From the NCBI GenBank assembly GCA_021296165.1, contig JAGWAW010000031.1:1-11556 (forward strand): a stretch of 11,556 nt of DNA, given 5' to 3'. Below, piece by piece: positions 1-7,321 of this stretch. Under the pieces are notes generated by a model, which saw nothing but the letters and a program-made list of their open reading frames with translations, searched no databases and was not told the DNA's origin. Position 1 is the stretch's first letter. Every line of letters begins with the position of its first letter. Made by a program: the position numbers and the translations under genes. The DNA is from Nitrosopumilaceae archaeon. Lineage in GTDB: Archaea; Thermoproteota; Nitrososphaeria; Nitrososphaerales; Nitrosopumilaceae.

Positions 1-59
1 GGCTGTACGGTAGTTTTGAAGCATTAATAGCTAGTTTAGATCAGATCCTGATCACGAAC

Positions 60-242
60 TTACTCATTCCGGTATACCTGCCGCGTTCCGCGCAGCGAGT
101 AGACGTAGTCTCTGTCCTCAAACTGTGTTTTGGGGCTCCATCCCAACTCAGACTCTGTCCAGGCGCGGATATGCGGGTCGCGCTCTATGCTCCGGATGTC
201 TTCCCACCATGGATTCTGGTCAAGTATTTTGGAACTGTACAT
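60..242 (-). pseudogene. N-terminal remnant of an archaeal AAA-type ATPase, cut off before the Walker A loop
   Basis: The 60-residue product starts at an ATG and carries the opening typical of the archaeal P-loop ATPases often paired with a DUF4143 domain. It has an NPWW motif (residues 10-13), then DPHIRAW, a WSPK stretch and YSLRGTRQV. In intact relatives the last segment reads roughly RGPRQVGKTT, so the frame ends exactly where Walker A should begin and closes with a TAA. Family members are usually several hundred residues long. Shifting frame after RQV gives a short peptide (YTGMSKFVIRI, then stop) that only loosely recalls GKTT; it could be a decayed P-loop or chance. No further ATPase sequence is readable in the 59 bases to the left edge. 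The TATA box is intact, so the fragment may still be transcribed. The family assignment rests on my recall of the N-terminal motif; calling it a remnant is inference. Confidence 0.6.
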
Positions 243-264
243 GTTTGTTTAATGTCATTCTCAA

Positions 265-272
265 CTATAAAG
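265..272 (-). promoter_or_regulatory. TATA box of the ATPase remnant
   Basis: On the minus strand this reads CTTTATAG, centred about 26 nt before the ATG at 242. That is the archaeal TATA-to-start distance expected for a leaderless transcript. It is also in phase with the TATA-like cores of the neighbouring 34-bp repeat, exactly 34 bp from the nearest one. Confidence 0.5.
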
Positions 273-286
273 ATATGTGCGTTTGA

Positions 287-388
287 CTGCCCACTTGGTT
301 ATAAATGACTGAGAGACTAGCTGCCCAATTATTTATAAAAAACTGGTAGACCAATTGCCCATTTGTATATAAATGACCGGCGGATTGG
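287..388. repeat. 34-bp degenerate tandem repeat, three copies, each with a TATA-like core
   Basis: Three units lie at 287-320, 321-354 and 355-388, head to tail with no spacer. By eye unit 1 matches unit 2 at about 25 of 34 positions and unit 3 at about 24 of 34. The best conserved parts are CTGCCCA (or TTGCCCA) at the start and TATAAATGAC (or TATAAAAAAC) at positions 14-23. A fourth start (CTGTCCG) sits in register at 389, and the TATA core alone recurs in register at 266. In unit 3 the core lies in a near-palindrome, CATTTGTATATAAATG. The array sits between the 3' end of ileS and the ATPase remnant in a conspicuously AT-rich stretch. Repeat structure is seen directly; a role as stacked promoter elements or a protein-binding array is inference. 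Confidence 0.8.
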
Positions 389-412
389 CTGTCCGGCCTG
401 CCGCAGACAGCC
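387..412 (-). terminator. Hairpin 25 nt behind the ileS stop codon, possible 3' end signal
   Basis: GGCTGTC (387-393) pairs with GACAGCC (406-412), and inside it CGG pairs with CCG around a CCTG loop. This gives a 10-bp stem with a 2-nt bulge. It lies just past the ileS stop. On the minus strand the first T-run follows only at 343-337. Archaeal termination depends mainly on U tracts, so this may be a transcript-end stabiliser or nothing more than a GC-rich inverted repeat. Confidence 0.35.
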
Positions 413-437
413 GGCATGCAGGGGGGTCTTGGCGCCC

Positions 438-3400
438 CTATCTTATCGAGATGCGGATCTTTTGCCCGTCGATGTCCTCCTCCCTGAAGGACTCGTCCGG
501 ATCGCCGGATTCGGTAAACGACACGAGCCGGACCCTCACCAGGCCCGCCAAGTCAAACTGGCCGGACTCCACCAGCTCTTGGGCCTTGCCGTCCATCCCA
601 AGCACGGTGGCCGTGTCCAGGATGTCGGTGGGGTTGTGCCCCCTCTCGCGGCGCAGGTTCTGCAGGCGCCGCGCCACATCCCGGAGGAACCACACTGCCC
701 TGGTGTGCTCGTCGCTGGCGGTGGAGACGAACACCGTATACCCGTCCCGGGACGCGGCCTGGTACCCGTCGGCGGGCTCGTACCCTATCGTAAAGTCGTC
801 CCTCTGCAGGGTGATACTGGTGCCATCCACATCAAGGGTGCAGGAGCCGTCCCTCAGTGACTCTATGATGTGGTGGGGGTCTGAGTCGCTCAACGCCTTC
901 AGCAGGCCACCCATCATCCCCTTTACGCGCGGTCCCAGCCGCCCCCTGTCAGGGCTTATGGATGGTACGACGGGCATGCCCAGGCCATACAGCTCGACGT
1001 ACTGCTCCAGCCCCGAATCTTGGGTGCCGGTAACCGCCGGGTGCAGCGTCTCTACATTCATCTGTAGCCGGAGGGTCTCCCAGAACCTGTCGACGCCCTC
1101 CTTTCCCGGCGGTACCACCACGTGTGCCTCCTTGAGGGGCCACCTCCGCTTCAGTCTGGCCTTGGCCCTGGCAGCGGCGGCCACCGAGAGCAGTATGCGG
1201 GTCGAGTCGAAGGCATCCTCGATGTCGGGGCGCACCAGGGCGCCATCGGGACGGGGCCACTCCTCCAGAAGCACCGACTCCTTGTCGCCGAACGCGGCGC
1301 CGTACAGGTACTCGCTGGTGAACGGGCAGAACGGGTGTATCATTATGTCCAGCGTCCTGAGCGCCTCGGAGAGGACCGCGTATATGGCGTGCCGCCGCTC
1401 CCTTTTGGATTGGTCGTCCTCCCAGAGCTCGCCGCGGACGCTCTGCACGTACGACTGGCTCAGGGAGTTTATCAGGAAGTCGTCGATGGCCCTGGCCGCC
1501 TCGTGAAAGCGGCACTCTTCTATCTTCTCGGTTACGGTGCGCACCACCCCCTGCAGCTTGGAGAGCAGCCATACGTCGGGCAGCTCCAGAAGCGACGACT
1601 CGGCGGCCCACCCTATGTGGCGGGTCCGGTCATACCCGTCGTACCCGCTGTTCTGCAGATAGTACAGGTGCAGGTTGTACAGCGTGCTGAGTATCTGGTA
1701 GGGCCGTGAGGTCATCTCCCGGACGTCAAAGCTGAGCGGCTCGACGGGGCTGGCCTTCCACATGAAGTAGAGCCGCACCAGATCCGCGGGGTGCTTCTCC
1801 AGCAGATCCTTGGCGTCTATGACGTTGCCCAGGCTCTTGCTCATCTTGCCGCCCTTCTCGTCCAGCACGTGCCCCTGGAAGAGGAACGCCCTGTAGGGCG
1901 GGACGGCATCCCCGCTCAGTATGACGTTCTCCACCAGCAGCGTGTATGCCCATCCGCGCGTCTGGTCTATCCCCTCCGTGAAGAAGGGGGCGGGTATGGT
2001 GGAGCGGTATGTCTCGTCTGTCTGGGACGCAAACGGGGCGGCGCCGCTGTTGTGCCAGGTGTCCAGCACGTACTGCTCCCGGCGCGTGTTGTGGCCGCCG
2101 CACTCCCTACACCTTACGCTGATGCGGTCTATCCACGGCCTGTGGAGCTCGAACTGCGGCCCGTCGGGAAGGGTTAGGGCGGAGCTCACTATCTCCTCCC
2201 TGGAGTGGCACCAGGTCCTGGCGTGGCAGTCGGCGCACTCCCACACCGGCAGCGGGCACCCCCAGTACCTCTCCCGGGATATGCACCAAGGGTGCAGCTC
2301 TCCGACTATTCCCAGGAACCTGTTCTTGGGGGCGTCAAAAAAGTACTCGACGCTCTCGGCGGCCCGCACTGTACGCGATCCCAGCCCGTCCAGCATATAG
2401 AACCAGCCCCTGCGAGCCAGCCACACTATGGGGTGCTTGGATCTCCAGCAGAGCGGGTACTTGTGCCTGATGTGGCCTATCTTCACCAGGGCCCCGGCGG
2501 CCCGCAGATCCTCCACTATGACAGAATCCGCGTCCCTGACGAACATGCCCGCATACTTGCCGGCCGGCTCCGTGAAGCGGACCTGCTCGTCTATGGGGCA
2601 GAAGACCCGGATGCCTCGGCGCTTGGCTATGGCTATGTCCTCCTCGCCGTTGGCCGGGGCCAGGTGCACCAGGCCGCTGCCGGCCGACGCATCCACAAAG
2701 CGCTCGGCGACGGCGGTGTGGTAGGTGTCGGCCAGCTCCTCCAGCCCCGGTATGTGCCCGGCCAGCGGATGAAAGTACCTCCGGCCCTCGAACTCGGAGC
2801 CCTTGGCGGTGCGGAGCGTACGGTATTCAGACACGTTTGCCTCCTTCATGAACTCCTCCAGCCTCGTTGTGCCCACTACCCAAGTCTCGTCCCCCACCCG
2901 GACGTATGCGTACTCCTCGTCCGGATGCAGCCCCACCATGGCGTCGGTCACCAGTGTGAACGGCATGGTGGTCCATACCACCAGATACGCGTCCTCGTCC
3001 CGCAGCCTCACCTTGTAGTACAGGGAGGGATCCCGCACCGTCTCGTACCCCTGGTTGACCTCCGCGTGGCTAAGGGATGTTTGGCAGCCGGGGCAGTACC
3101 CTATTACGGTATAGTCGTCCCGCAGGATGCCCTCCTCCCGAGCCCTCTTGAGCACCTGCCACTCCCGCTCTATGTACTGGTCCTTGTAGGTCCAGTAGGA
3201 TTTGGAGTGGTCCATGGACATGCCCATCAGGCGGTCGGCCTCCTCCCACTCCAGGTTGAACCGCCGGACCACTCCCTTGCACGCGTCCACTAGCCTCTCG
3301 ACCCCGACGCTCCCGGAGATCTGCTCCTTTCCGCCGGTGATGCCCAGCTCCTTCTCGGCCTGCAGCTCCACCGGCAGCCCCTGCGTGTCCCACCCGCCGT

Positions 3401-3632
3401 AGAACCGAACCTCCCTGCCGGTGAGCGTGGTGTACCTGTACCACAGGTCCTTGATGACCCTCCCCCGCAGGTGGCCGGCGTGGGGGCTGCCGTTCAGCGT
3501 GGGGGGGCCCTCCACGAAGGAGACCGCCGGGCGCCCGGATCCGCGTATGATATCCCGTATGCGGTCCGCGTCGACGCCCTTCCTGGCGCACCTCTCCACC
3601 TCGGCGGCGTCAAAGCGGGGGGGCATACCCAT
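438..3632 (-). CDS. ileS: Isoleucyl-tRNA synthetase
   Basis: This cytoplasmic class Ia synthetase activates isoleucine with ATP and charges tRNA-Ile; its editing domain clears misactivated valine. The 1064-residue product is the usual length for archaeal IleRS. The HIGH motif is HAGH (51-54) and KMSKS is at 596-600. The Rossmann fold is split by a CP1 editing domain (about 180-400) with the threonine-rich WTTMPFTL and the LVHLAPANGEED segment. A zinc-like YCPGC (179-183) opens that region, and Cys pairs lie at about 466-475 and 508-511. The pocket motifs read GWDTQGLP and LDTWHNSG rather than bacterial GWDCHGLP and LDVWFDSG; I believe the former are usual in some archaea. The anticodon-binding helical domain follows residue 640. 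The start is ATG 3632; a second ATG lies two codons on (3626). A TATA box about 29 nt upstream favours the first. It is monocistronic and divergent from the phosphatase gene. Confidence 0.97.
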   Translation of the reverse strand: MGMPPRFDAAEVERCARKGVDADRIRDIIRGSGRPAVSFVEGPPTLNGSPHAGHLRGRVIKDLWYRYTTLTGREVRFYGGWDTQGLPVELQAEKELGITGGKEQISGSVGVERLVDACKGVVRRFNLEWEEADRLMGMSMDHSKSYWTYKDQYIEREWQVLKRAREEGILRDDYTVIGYCPGCQTSLSHAEVNQGYETVRDPSLYYKVRLRDEDAYLVVWTTMPFTLVTDAMVGLHPDEEYAYVRVGDETWVVGTTRLEEFMKEANVSEYRTLRTAKGSEFEGRRYFHPLAGHIPGLEELADTYHTAVAERFVDASAGSGLVHLAPANGEEDIAIAKRRGIRVFCPIDEQVRFTEPAGKYAGMFVRDADSVIVEDLRAAGALVKIGHIRHKYPLCWRSKHPIVWLARRGWFYMLDGLGSRTVRAAESVEYFFDAPKNRFLGIVGELHPWCISRERYWGCPLPVWECADCHARTWCHSREEIVSSALTLPDGPQFELHRPWIDRISVRCRECGGHNTRREQYVLDTWHNSGAAPFASQTDETYRSTIPAPFFTEGIDQTRGWAYTLLVENVILSGDAVPPYRAFLFQGHVLDEKGGKMSKSLGNVIDAKDLLEKHPADLVRLYFMWKASPVEPLSFDVREMTSRPYQILSTLYNLHLYYLQNSGYDGYDRTRHIGWAAESSLLELPDVWLLSKLQGVVRTVTEKIEECRFHEAARAIDDFLINSLSQSYVQSVRGELWEDDQSKRERRHAIYAVLSEALRTLDIMIHPFCPFTSEYLYGAAFGDKESVLLEEWPRPDGALVRPDIEDAFDSTRILLSVAAAARAKARLKRRWPLKEAHVVVPPGKEGVDRFWETLRLQMNVETLHPAVTGTQDSGLEQYVELYGLGMPVVPSISPDRGRLGPRVKGMMGGLLKALSDSDPHHIIESLRDGSCTLDVDGTSITLQRDDFTIGYEPADGYQAASRDGYTVFVSTASDEHTRAVWFLRDVARRLQNLRRERGHNPTDILDTATVLGMDGKAQELVESGQFDLAGLVRVRLVSFTESGDPDESFREEDIDGQKIRISIR

Positions 3633-3656
3633 GGTGGGGTGGGCAGAAGGGTCGGG

Positions 3657-3665
3657 TTATAAATT
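3657..3665 (-). promoter_or_regulatory. TATA box of ileS
   Basis: The minus strand reads AATTTATAA, centred about 29 nt before the ileS ATG. The predicted transcript starts within a few bases of the start codon, and no Shine-Dalgarno sequence is visible there. Confidence 0.6.
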
Positions 3666-3707
3666 GCGAACCGCGCCGGCCGACGCATTGCCCACGACTC
3701 ATCACAT

Positions 3708-3716
3708 CTTTTATAC
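3708..3716 (+). promoter_or_regulatory. TATA box of the PP2C phosphatase gene
   Basis: CTTTTATAC is centred 26 nt before the ATG at 3739, the spacing expected for a leaderless mRNA. It lies back to back with the ileS TATA box, about 50 bp away, so the 106-bp gap is a compact divergent promoter region. Confidence 0.6.
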
Positions 3717-3738
3717 GGATCAGGCGTAGCGCCGGTGC

Positions 3739-4536
3739 ATGGACATCCCGGGGGGGAGCAGGGCGCATGCGGGGGGTAGGGGGGTCGGACTGTGTACTGA
3801 TGTGGGCCGTGTGCGGCCCAACAACGAGGACGCGATCATGGCGGTGGACGTATCGGCGGCCGCCGGCTCCGGGCGCGGGCGGTTCCTGCTGCTGATGGTG
3901 GCAGACGGCATGGGGGGATGCCCCCGGGGCGAAGAGGCCAGCAGGATCGCGCTGGACTCGGTGGCAGAGACCGTGGCATCGCGCCTATCTGACGGCGCGC
4001 GCATCGGGGACATAATGGCAGACGGCATCCGGAATGCGAACCGGGACATACTCGTGTATGCCCGGCGACATTCGGAGTCGGAGGGGATGGGGACGACACT
4101 GGTCTGCGCCCTGGTTGCAGGCGACAGGGTACACCTTGCCAGCGTGGGGGATTCCAGGGCATATGTGGTCGGCGGCCGGATACGCCAAGTCACGCGGGAC
4201 CATACACACGCCCAGGATCTGGCGGACCGGGGACTAATAACCGCCGAAGAGTCCCGGAGCCATCCAGGAAGCTGCATCCTTACCAGGGCGGTGGGCATGC
4301 CCGGCGGGGCGGAGCCGGATATGGAGATGTTTGATCTGGGGGCCGACGAGTCGCTCCTGCTGTGCAGCGACGGTGTCACCGCGCACCTTGCCGACCATGA
4401 GATACTCGCCGCAGTATCTGGACGTGGCGCGCAGGATGCCTGCCGGAGGGTGGTGGATATCGCGAACGGGCGCGGCGGGAGGGACAACGTCTCGCTGGTT
4501 ATGCTCTCTGCAGTGTGCGGCGCCGGCCCGTGGTAG
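3739..4536 (+). CDS. PP2C-type serine/threonine protein phosphatase
   Basis: This is a metal-dependent (PPM family) phosphatase predicted to remove phosphate from Ser/Thr residues of cytosolic proteins. The 265-residue product is a complete single catalytic domain with no membrane segment. Motifs appear in order: DVGRVRPNNED (21-31), VADGMGG (54-60, metal-binding D56), GTTLV (118-122), VGDSRAY (136-142, D138), ILTRAVG (180-186), LLCSDGV (207-213, D211) and GGRDNVS (246-252, D249). All expected metal-ligand aspartates are present. The start is ATG 3739, supported by a TATA box 26 nt upstream; the first 15 residues are Gly/Ala-rich and add nothing to the domain. No kinase or FHA gene lies beside it, so its substrate cannot be read from context. 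It is the closest relative here of bacterial Stp/PrpC enzymes. Its third positions are as GC-rich as its neighbours. Confidence 0.94.
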   Translation: MDIPGGSRAHAGGRGVGLCTDVGRVRPNNEDAIMAVDVSAAAGSGRGRFLLLMVADGMGGCPRGEEASRIALDSVAETVASRLSDGARIGDIMADGIRNANRDILVYARRHSESEGMGTTLVCALVAGDRVHLASVGDSRAYVVGGRIRQVTRDHTHAQDLADRGLITAEESRSHPGSCILTRAVGMPGGAEPDMEMFDLGADESLLLCSDGVTAHLADHEILAAVSGRGAQDACRRVVDIANGRGGRDNVSLVMLSAVCGAGPW

Positions 4537-4716
4537 GGGCCGCGACCGACCTGAAGCATCGGGAGTCCACACACCGGTGCGAGACGGCCAGGTACGCGTC
4601 TAGTCCCAGTATGCGCATCTGATGGCTTTGGAGTGTTTGATACGATTTACACGGTTTGAGCATGATATGGCAAGATAATCTCTACATGTCTGTAAAAAAT
4701 GTCAGACCAGTGCCGT

Positions 4717-4737
4717 AAAAGCGCTTTTTGTGCGTTT
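4717..4737 (+). terminator. Palindrome plus T-runs, possible terminator of the phosphatase transcript
   Basis: AAAAGCGCTTTT is followed by T5 and T4 runs on the plus strand. Archaeal RNA polymerase stops at U tracts, which makes this a candidate end for the phosphatase mRNA, although it lies about 190 nt past the stop codon. It could equally be an operator upstream of cofD. Confidence 0.3.
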
Positions 4738-4784
4738 TCTGGTATAACGCTGAGCCTAGACGCATACATGGCTGGGCGGTAAGG

Positions 4785-4793
4785 GTAATATTG
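4785..4793 (+). promoter_or_regulatory. TATA-like box of the cofD-cofC operon
   Basis: GTAATATTG is centred 26 nt before the GTG at 4815. That distance matches a leaderless transcript and supports GTG as the cofD start over in-frame codons further upstream. Confidence 0.5.
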
Positions 4794-4814
4794 TACGAGC
4801 AAGCGGACCTACAT

Positions 4815-5738
4815 GTGATTACAGTTCTGGCCGGCGGCACCGGCTCTGTCAAGCTTGTGAGGGGATTGGCCGCCCGCGAGTCTGACGTTCGCGTCATATC
4901 CAACGTGGGCGACAACTACTGGCTGTACGGGCTGTACATCTGTCCGGATATAGACACCATCGTATACGGCCTGGCCGACCTGCTGGACCCGGACCGTGGG
5001 TGGGGCGTCAAGAAGGACACCTTCAACTTTCTGCGGCAGATGGAGATGTTCAGGGAGGAGACGTGGTTTCGCATAGGCGACCGCGACGTGGCCACCCACC
5101 TGATGCGCACAAACATGCTCAAGAACGGGGAGAACCTGAGCAACATCACAAAGTGGATGTGCGAAAAGTTCGCCGTCGGCGCCAGCGTGATACCGGTCAC
5201 CGACAACAGCGTCGAGACCCGAATAATCACCAAGGAGGGCGAGCTGCACCTGCAAGAGTACTGGGTTAAGCACCGGGGGCGGGACCCGGTGGAGGGCATA
5301 CAGTATATCGGCGCAGAGAAGGCCAGGCCCAACCCCGAGGCCATCAACGCCATACAGGATGCCGAGACCGTGATAATAGCGCCGGGAAACCCGCTCACGT
5401 CCATCGGCCCCATGCTTCAGATAAAGGGGATCAAAAAGGAACTGTCGCGCAGGAAGAAGAACGTGGTGGCCGTGAGTCCGTTCATAGGGAACGAGGCGGT
5501 CACCGGCCCCGCCTCCAAGTACATGCAGGCGGCTGGAATGGAGTCCAATGCGTACGGTTTGGCAAAGATGTACTCGGACGTGTGCTCCACCATGGTACTG
5601 GACCACAAGGACAGGGCCTTGGCAAAAAAGATGCGGATACTTGAGTACCGGGTACTGGAGACGAAGATAGTCATGCCCAACAAGCAGGCAGAAGAGACGC
5701 TGGCCGCGTTCATCATAAAGAACGCCAAGACGATTTGA
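4815..5738 (+). CDS. cofD: 2-phospho-L-lactate transferase, coenzyme F420 biosynthesis
   Basis: CofD transfers the activated 2-phospholactyl group made by CofC onto the deazaflavin Fo, giving F420-0. From GTG 4815 the product is 307 residues, the usual family length. It opens with MITVLAGGTGSVKL, the nucleotide-binding GGTG loop. ISNVGDN (28-34) and CPDIDTIVYGLADLLD (43-58) follow, as does the C-terminal pair GNPLTSIGPML (about 191-201) and SPFIGNEAVTGPASKYM (about 221-237). All are typical CofD motifs. The frame stays open upstream to a TTG at 4728. That 29-residue extension has no family resemblance, while the TATA box fits GTG 4815. The stop overlaps the cofC start by 4 nt, so the two are probably translated together. 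The remaining F420 genes (Fo synthase, CofE) are not in the window. Confidence 0.94.
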   Translation: MITVLAGGTGSVKLVRGLAARESDVRVISNVGDNYWLYGLYICPDIDTIVYGLADLLDPDRGWGVKKDTFNFLRQMEMFREETWFRIGDRDVATHLMRTNMLKNGENLSNITKWMCEKFAVGASVIPVTDNSVETRIITKEGELHLQEYWVKHRGRDPVEGIQYIGAEKARPNPEAINAIQDAETVIIAPGNPLTSIGPMLQIKGIKKELSRRKKNVVAVSPFIGNEAVTGPASKYMQAAGMESNAYGLAKMYSDVCSTMVLDHKDRALAKKMRILEYRVLETKIVMPNKQAEETLAAFIIKNAKTI

Positions 5739-6388
5739 GAGTCTCCGTTATAATACCGGTAAAGACCTACTCTAGGGCAAAGACGCGCCTCGACGTTCCG
5801 CCCCGTGTCCGGGAGGAGATCTGCCATGTCATGCTACGGGAGGTGCTGCGCACCCTGGCCGAATCGCCGCTGGTGTATGAGACGGTCCTGGTGACGCGCG
5901 AGGACAGGGCCCGGTCGCTGGGCGAGGAGATGGGGGCCACCATGCTGCGCGATGTCGAGGCGGGGGTGAATGAGGCCGTGGCGCTGGCCGACGCGTACCT
6001 GGCCGGCAAGGGGGCGGCCATGTCCCTCGTAATACCGCAGGACATTCCGCTCATACGGGATGCGGACATTCGGTTTCTGCTCAAGTTTTTCACGCCGCCC
6101 ACGTGTGTTCTGGTGGTGCCCTCCCGGCGTCTGGATGGCACCAACGCCCTCCTGCGGTGTCCCCCAGACATCATGGGGACGCACTACGACGACGACAGCT
6201 ATCGCAGCCACATGAGGATGGCCCGCCAGGCCACGCCCAACCCGGCTCTGGTACACGTACCCAGGATGATGAGGGACGTGGACACCGTCGAGGATCTGGG
6301 CCACATACTGCGTGACGACACAAAGCCGGAACTGGGACTCTGCATCAGTCGGCTGCTGGACTCTGGCGGGGTGCCAGGCGCCCCATGA
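5735..6388 (+). CDS. cofC: 2-phospho-L-lactate guanylyltransferase, coenzyme F420 biosynthesis
   Basis: CofC activates 2-phospho-L-lactate (or a related phospho-acid) with GTP, making the guanylylated donor used by CofD. The 217-residue product matches the family length. It begins MRVSVIIPVKTYSRAKTRL, the nucleotidyltransferase signature IIPVK...AKTRL. It has IPQDIPL (100-106, a likely metal-binding Asp103), VPSRRLDGTNALL (128-140) and a DSYRSHM segment (154-160) matching the family SFxxH motif. The start is TTG at 5735, the only start that gives the conserved N-terminus; it overlaps the cofD stop as TTGA. The last 44 bp lie antisense to the end of the CPBP protease gene, and residues after about 200 look like a variable tail. 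Confidence 0.92.
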   Translation: MRVSVIIPVKTYSRAKTRLDVPPRVREEICHVMLREVLRTLAESPLVYETVLVTREDRARSLGEEMGATMLRDVEAGVNEAVALADAYLAGKGAAMSLVIPQDIPLIRDADIRFLLKFFTPPTCVLVVPSRRLDGTNALLRCPPDIMGTHYDDDSYRSHMRMARQATPNPALVHVPRMMRDVDTVEDLGHILRDDTKPELGLCISRLLDSGGVPGAP

Positions 6389-7319
6389 TCATGGCCGACA
6401 CACCTATGGCGCCGGCCGCCAGCAGTATCATCTGGACCGTGCCAAAGAATGGCTGCGCAAAGGCCTCTGCGATATCCCACTCCCCCAGGTGTGCCACAAA
6501 GCTGCCGTACGAGTACAGGAAATAGTTGGACGCCCAGTGTATGAGTATGGCGCAGGCCAGGCCGTACCTGCAGTATGCGTATCCAAGTATTATGCCGGCC
6601 GCGGTGGCTTGGGCGACCTTGCCCGCCCCCCACGCCTCGTCCGAGACTACGTGGGCCGCCCCGAATACTATGCCTGTGGCAAGTATCACGACAAACATCT
6701 TTTTGGCGTCGTATATGTGCAGGTGCCGGGAGGGGTGCCACAGACACTTGGCCAGGAACGCCGGCGATGTCCTGTGGGTATACAGGGCAAAGACCGGCAG
6801 ACCCACCAGCGCCACCCTAAAGAGTATCTCCTCGGTGATGGGAGCCAGCGTAATGAGGTGGAACTGCACCAGCTCGTTGCCGACGTCAGGCGGGGTCATG
6901 GCCAGGCCGACACGCCCCTGGACCGCCTCTATGATGCCAGATACGAGTACCAAAACGGAGAACCACACTATGCTGTGCACCATGTAGTTGGAGCCGCCCC
7001 CCCTGCCCCATACCATGTCCTTCATGGAGGTGGTAACATCCCTGTCTGGGCCCATGACCGCCACCGCGAATACCATTAGGTATACCGTCCAAGCGGCCAT
7101 GAACACGTCCCCCATCTCGATATAGGGCGGGAAGGACTCGTACTGGCCCACGCCGAATATAGACATCTCCGAGGCGGGGATCTGGTGCGTTATCTGCTCC
7201 CCGATGTCTGTCTCAAAGACTACGTATGCTCCCAGCGGAAAGGAGACCAGCATCATGCCGAATATTATGGAGACGAGCGCCGAGAGGGGTATGCCCAGTG
7301 CGGAATGGTATGCGACCAA
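6345..7319 (-). CDS. CPBP-family (CAAX/Abi-type) intramembrane metalloprotease
   Basis: This is a predicted multi-span membrane protein of the CPBP group, which includes Rce1-type prenyl-protein proteases. With the TTG start at 7319 it is 324 residues. Motif 1 is TEEILFR (E163, E164, R168), motif 2 FGAAH (F219, H223) and motif 3 HWASN (H261, N265), so the presumed metal-binding and catalytic residues are complete. Hydrophobic spans fall near 7-34, 72-90, 115-131, 168-180, 208-224, 236-263 and 291-312. TTG 7319 lies 2 nt after the aIF1 stop and keeps the first span; starting at the in-frame ATGs 7256 or 7253 would remove most of it. The frame stays open further upstream, but there it only shadows aIF1. 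Close spacing suggests an operon with aIF1. The substrate is unknown; in archaea prenyl-protein processing is only one possibility. Confidence 0.86.
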   Translation of the reverse strand: MVAYHSALGIPLSALVSIIFGMMLVSFPLGAYVVFETDIGEQITHQIPASEMSIFGVGQYESFPPYIEMGDVFMAAWTVYLMVFAVAVMGPDRDVTTSMKDMVWGRGGGSNYMVHSIVWFSVLVLVSGIIEAVQGRVGLAMTPPDVGNELVQFHLITLAPITEEILFRVALVGLPVFALYTHRTSPAFLAKCLWHPSRHLHIYDAKKMFVVILATGIVFGAAHVVSDEAWGAGKVAQATAAGIILGYAYCRYGLACAILIHWASNYFLYSYGSFVAHLGEWDIAEAFAQPFFGTVQMILLAAGAIGVSAMIMGRLAPRQSPAAD

Positions 7320-7321
7320 TT

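Larger units (their letters stand above)
4537..4814. other. Intergenic region between the phosphatase gene and cofD, AT-rich in its second half
   Basis: No gene is supported in these 278 bases. They hold a perfect 12-bp palindrome AAAAGCGCTTTT (4717-4728), a short inverted repeat GTCTG/CAGAC (4688-4692 and 4703-4707) around an A-run, T-runs at 4725-4729 and 4734-4737, and the cofD TATA box near the end. I found no tRNA-like T-loop. Confidence 0.6.

Noticed and set aside
287..388. CRISPR array
   Set aside because: The units abut with no unique spacers and are only about 70-75% alike, so this is a degenerate tandem repeat.
373..1506. Long plus-strand frames opposite ileS, and similar ones opposite bioA and HMG-CoA synthase
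   Set aside because: These are antisense shadows of GC-rich genes: low-complexity Ser/Arg/Pro-rich products without motifs.
4728..4814. Upstream TTG start for cofD
   Set aside because: The added 29 residues lack family similarity, and the TATA-like box lies between this codon and GTG 4815.
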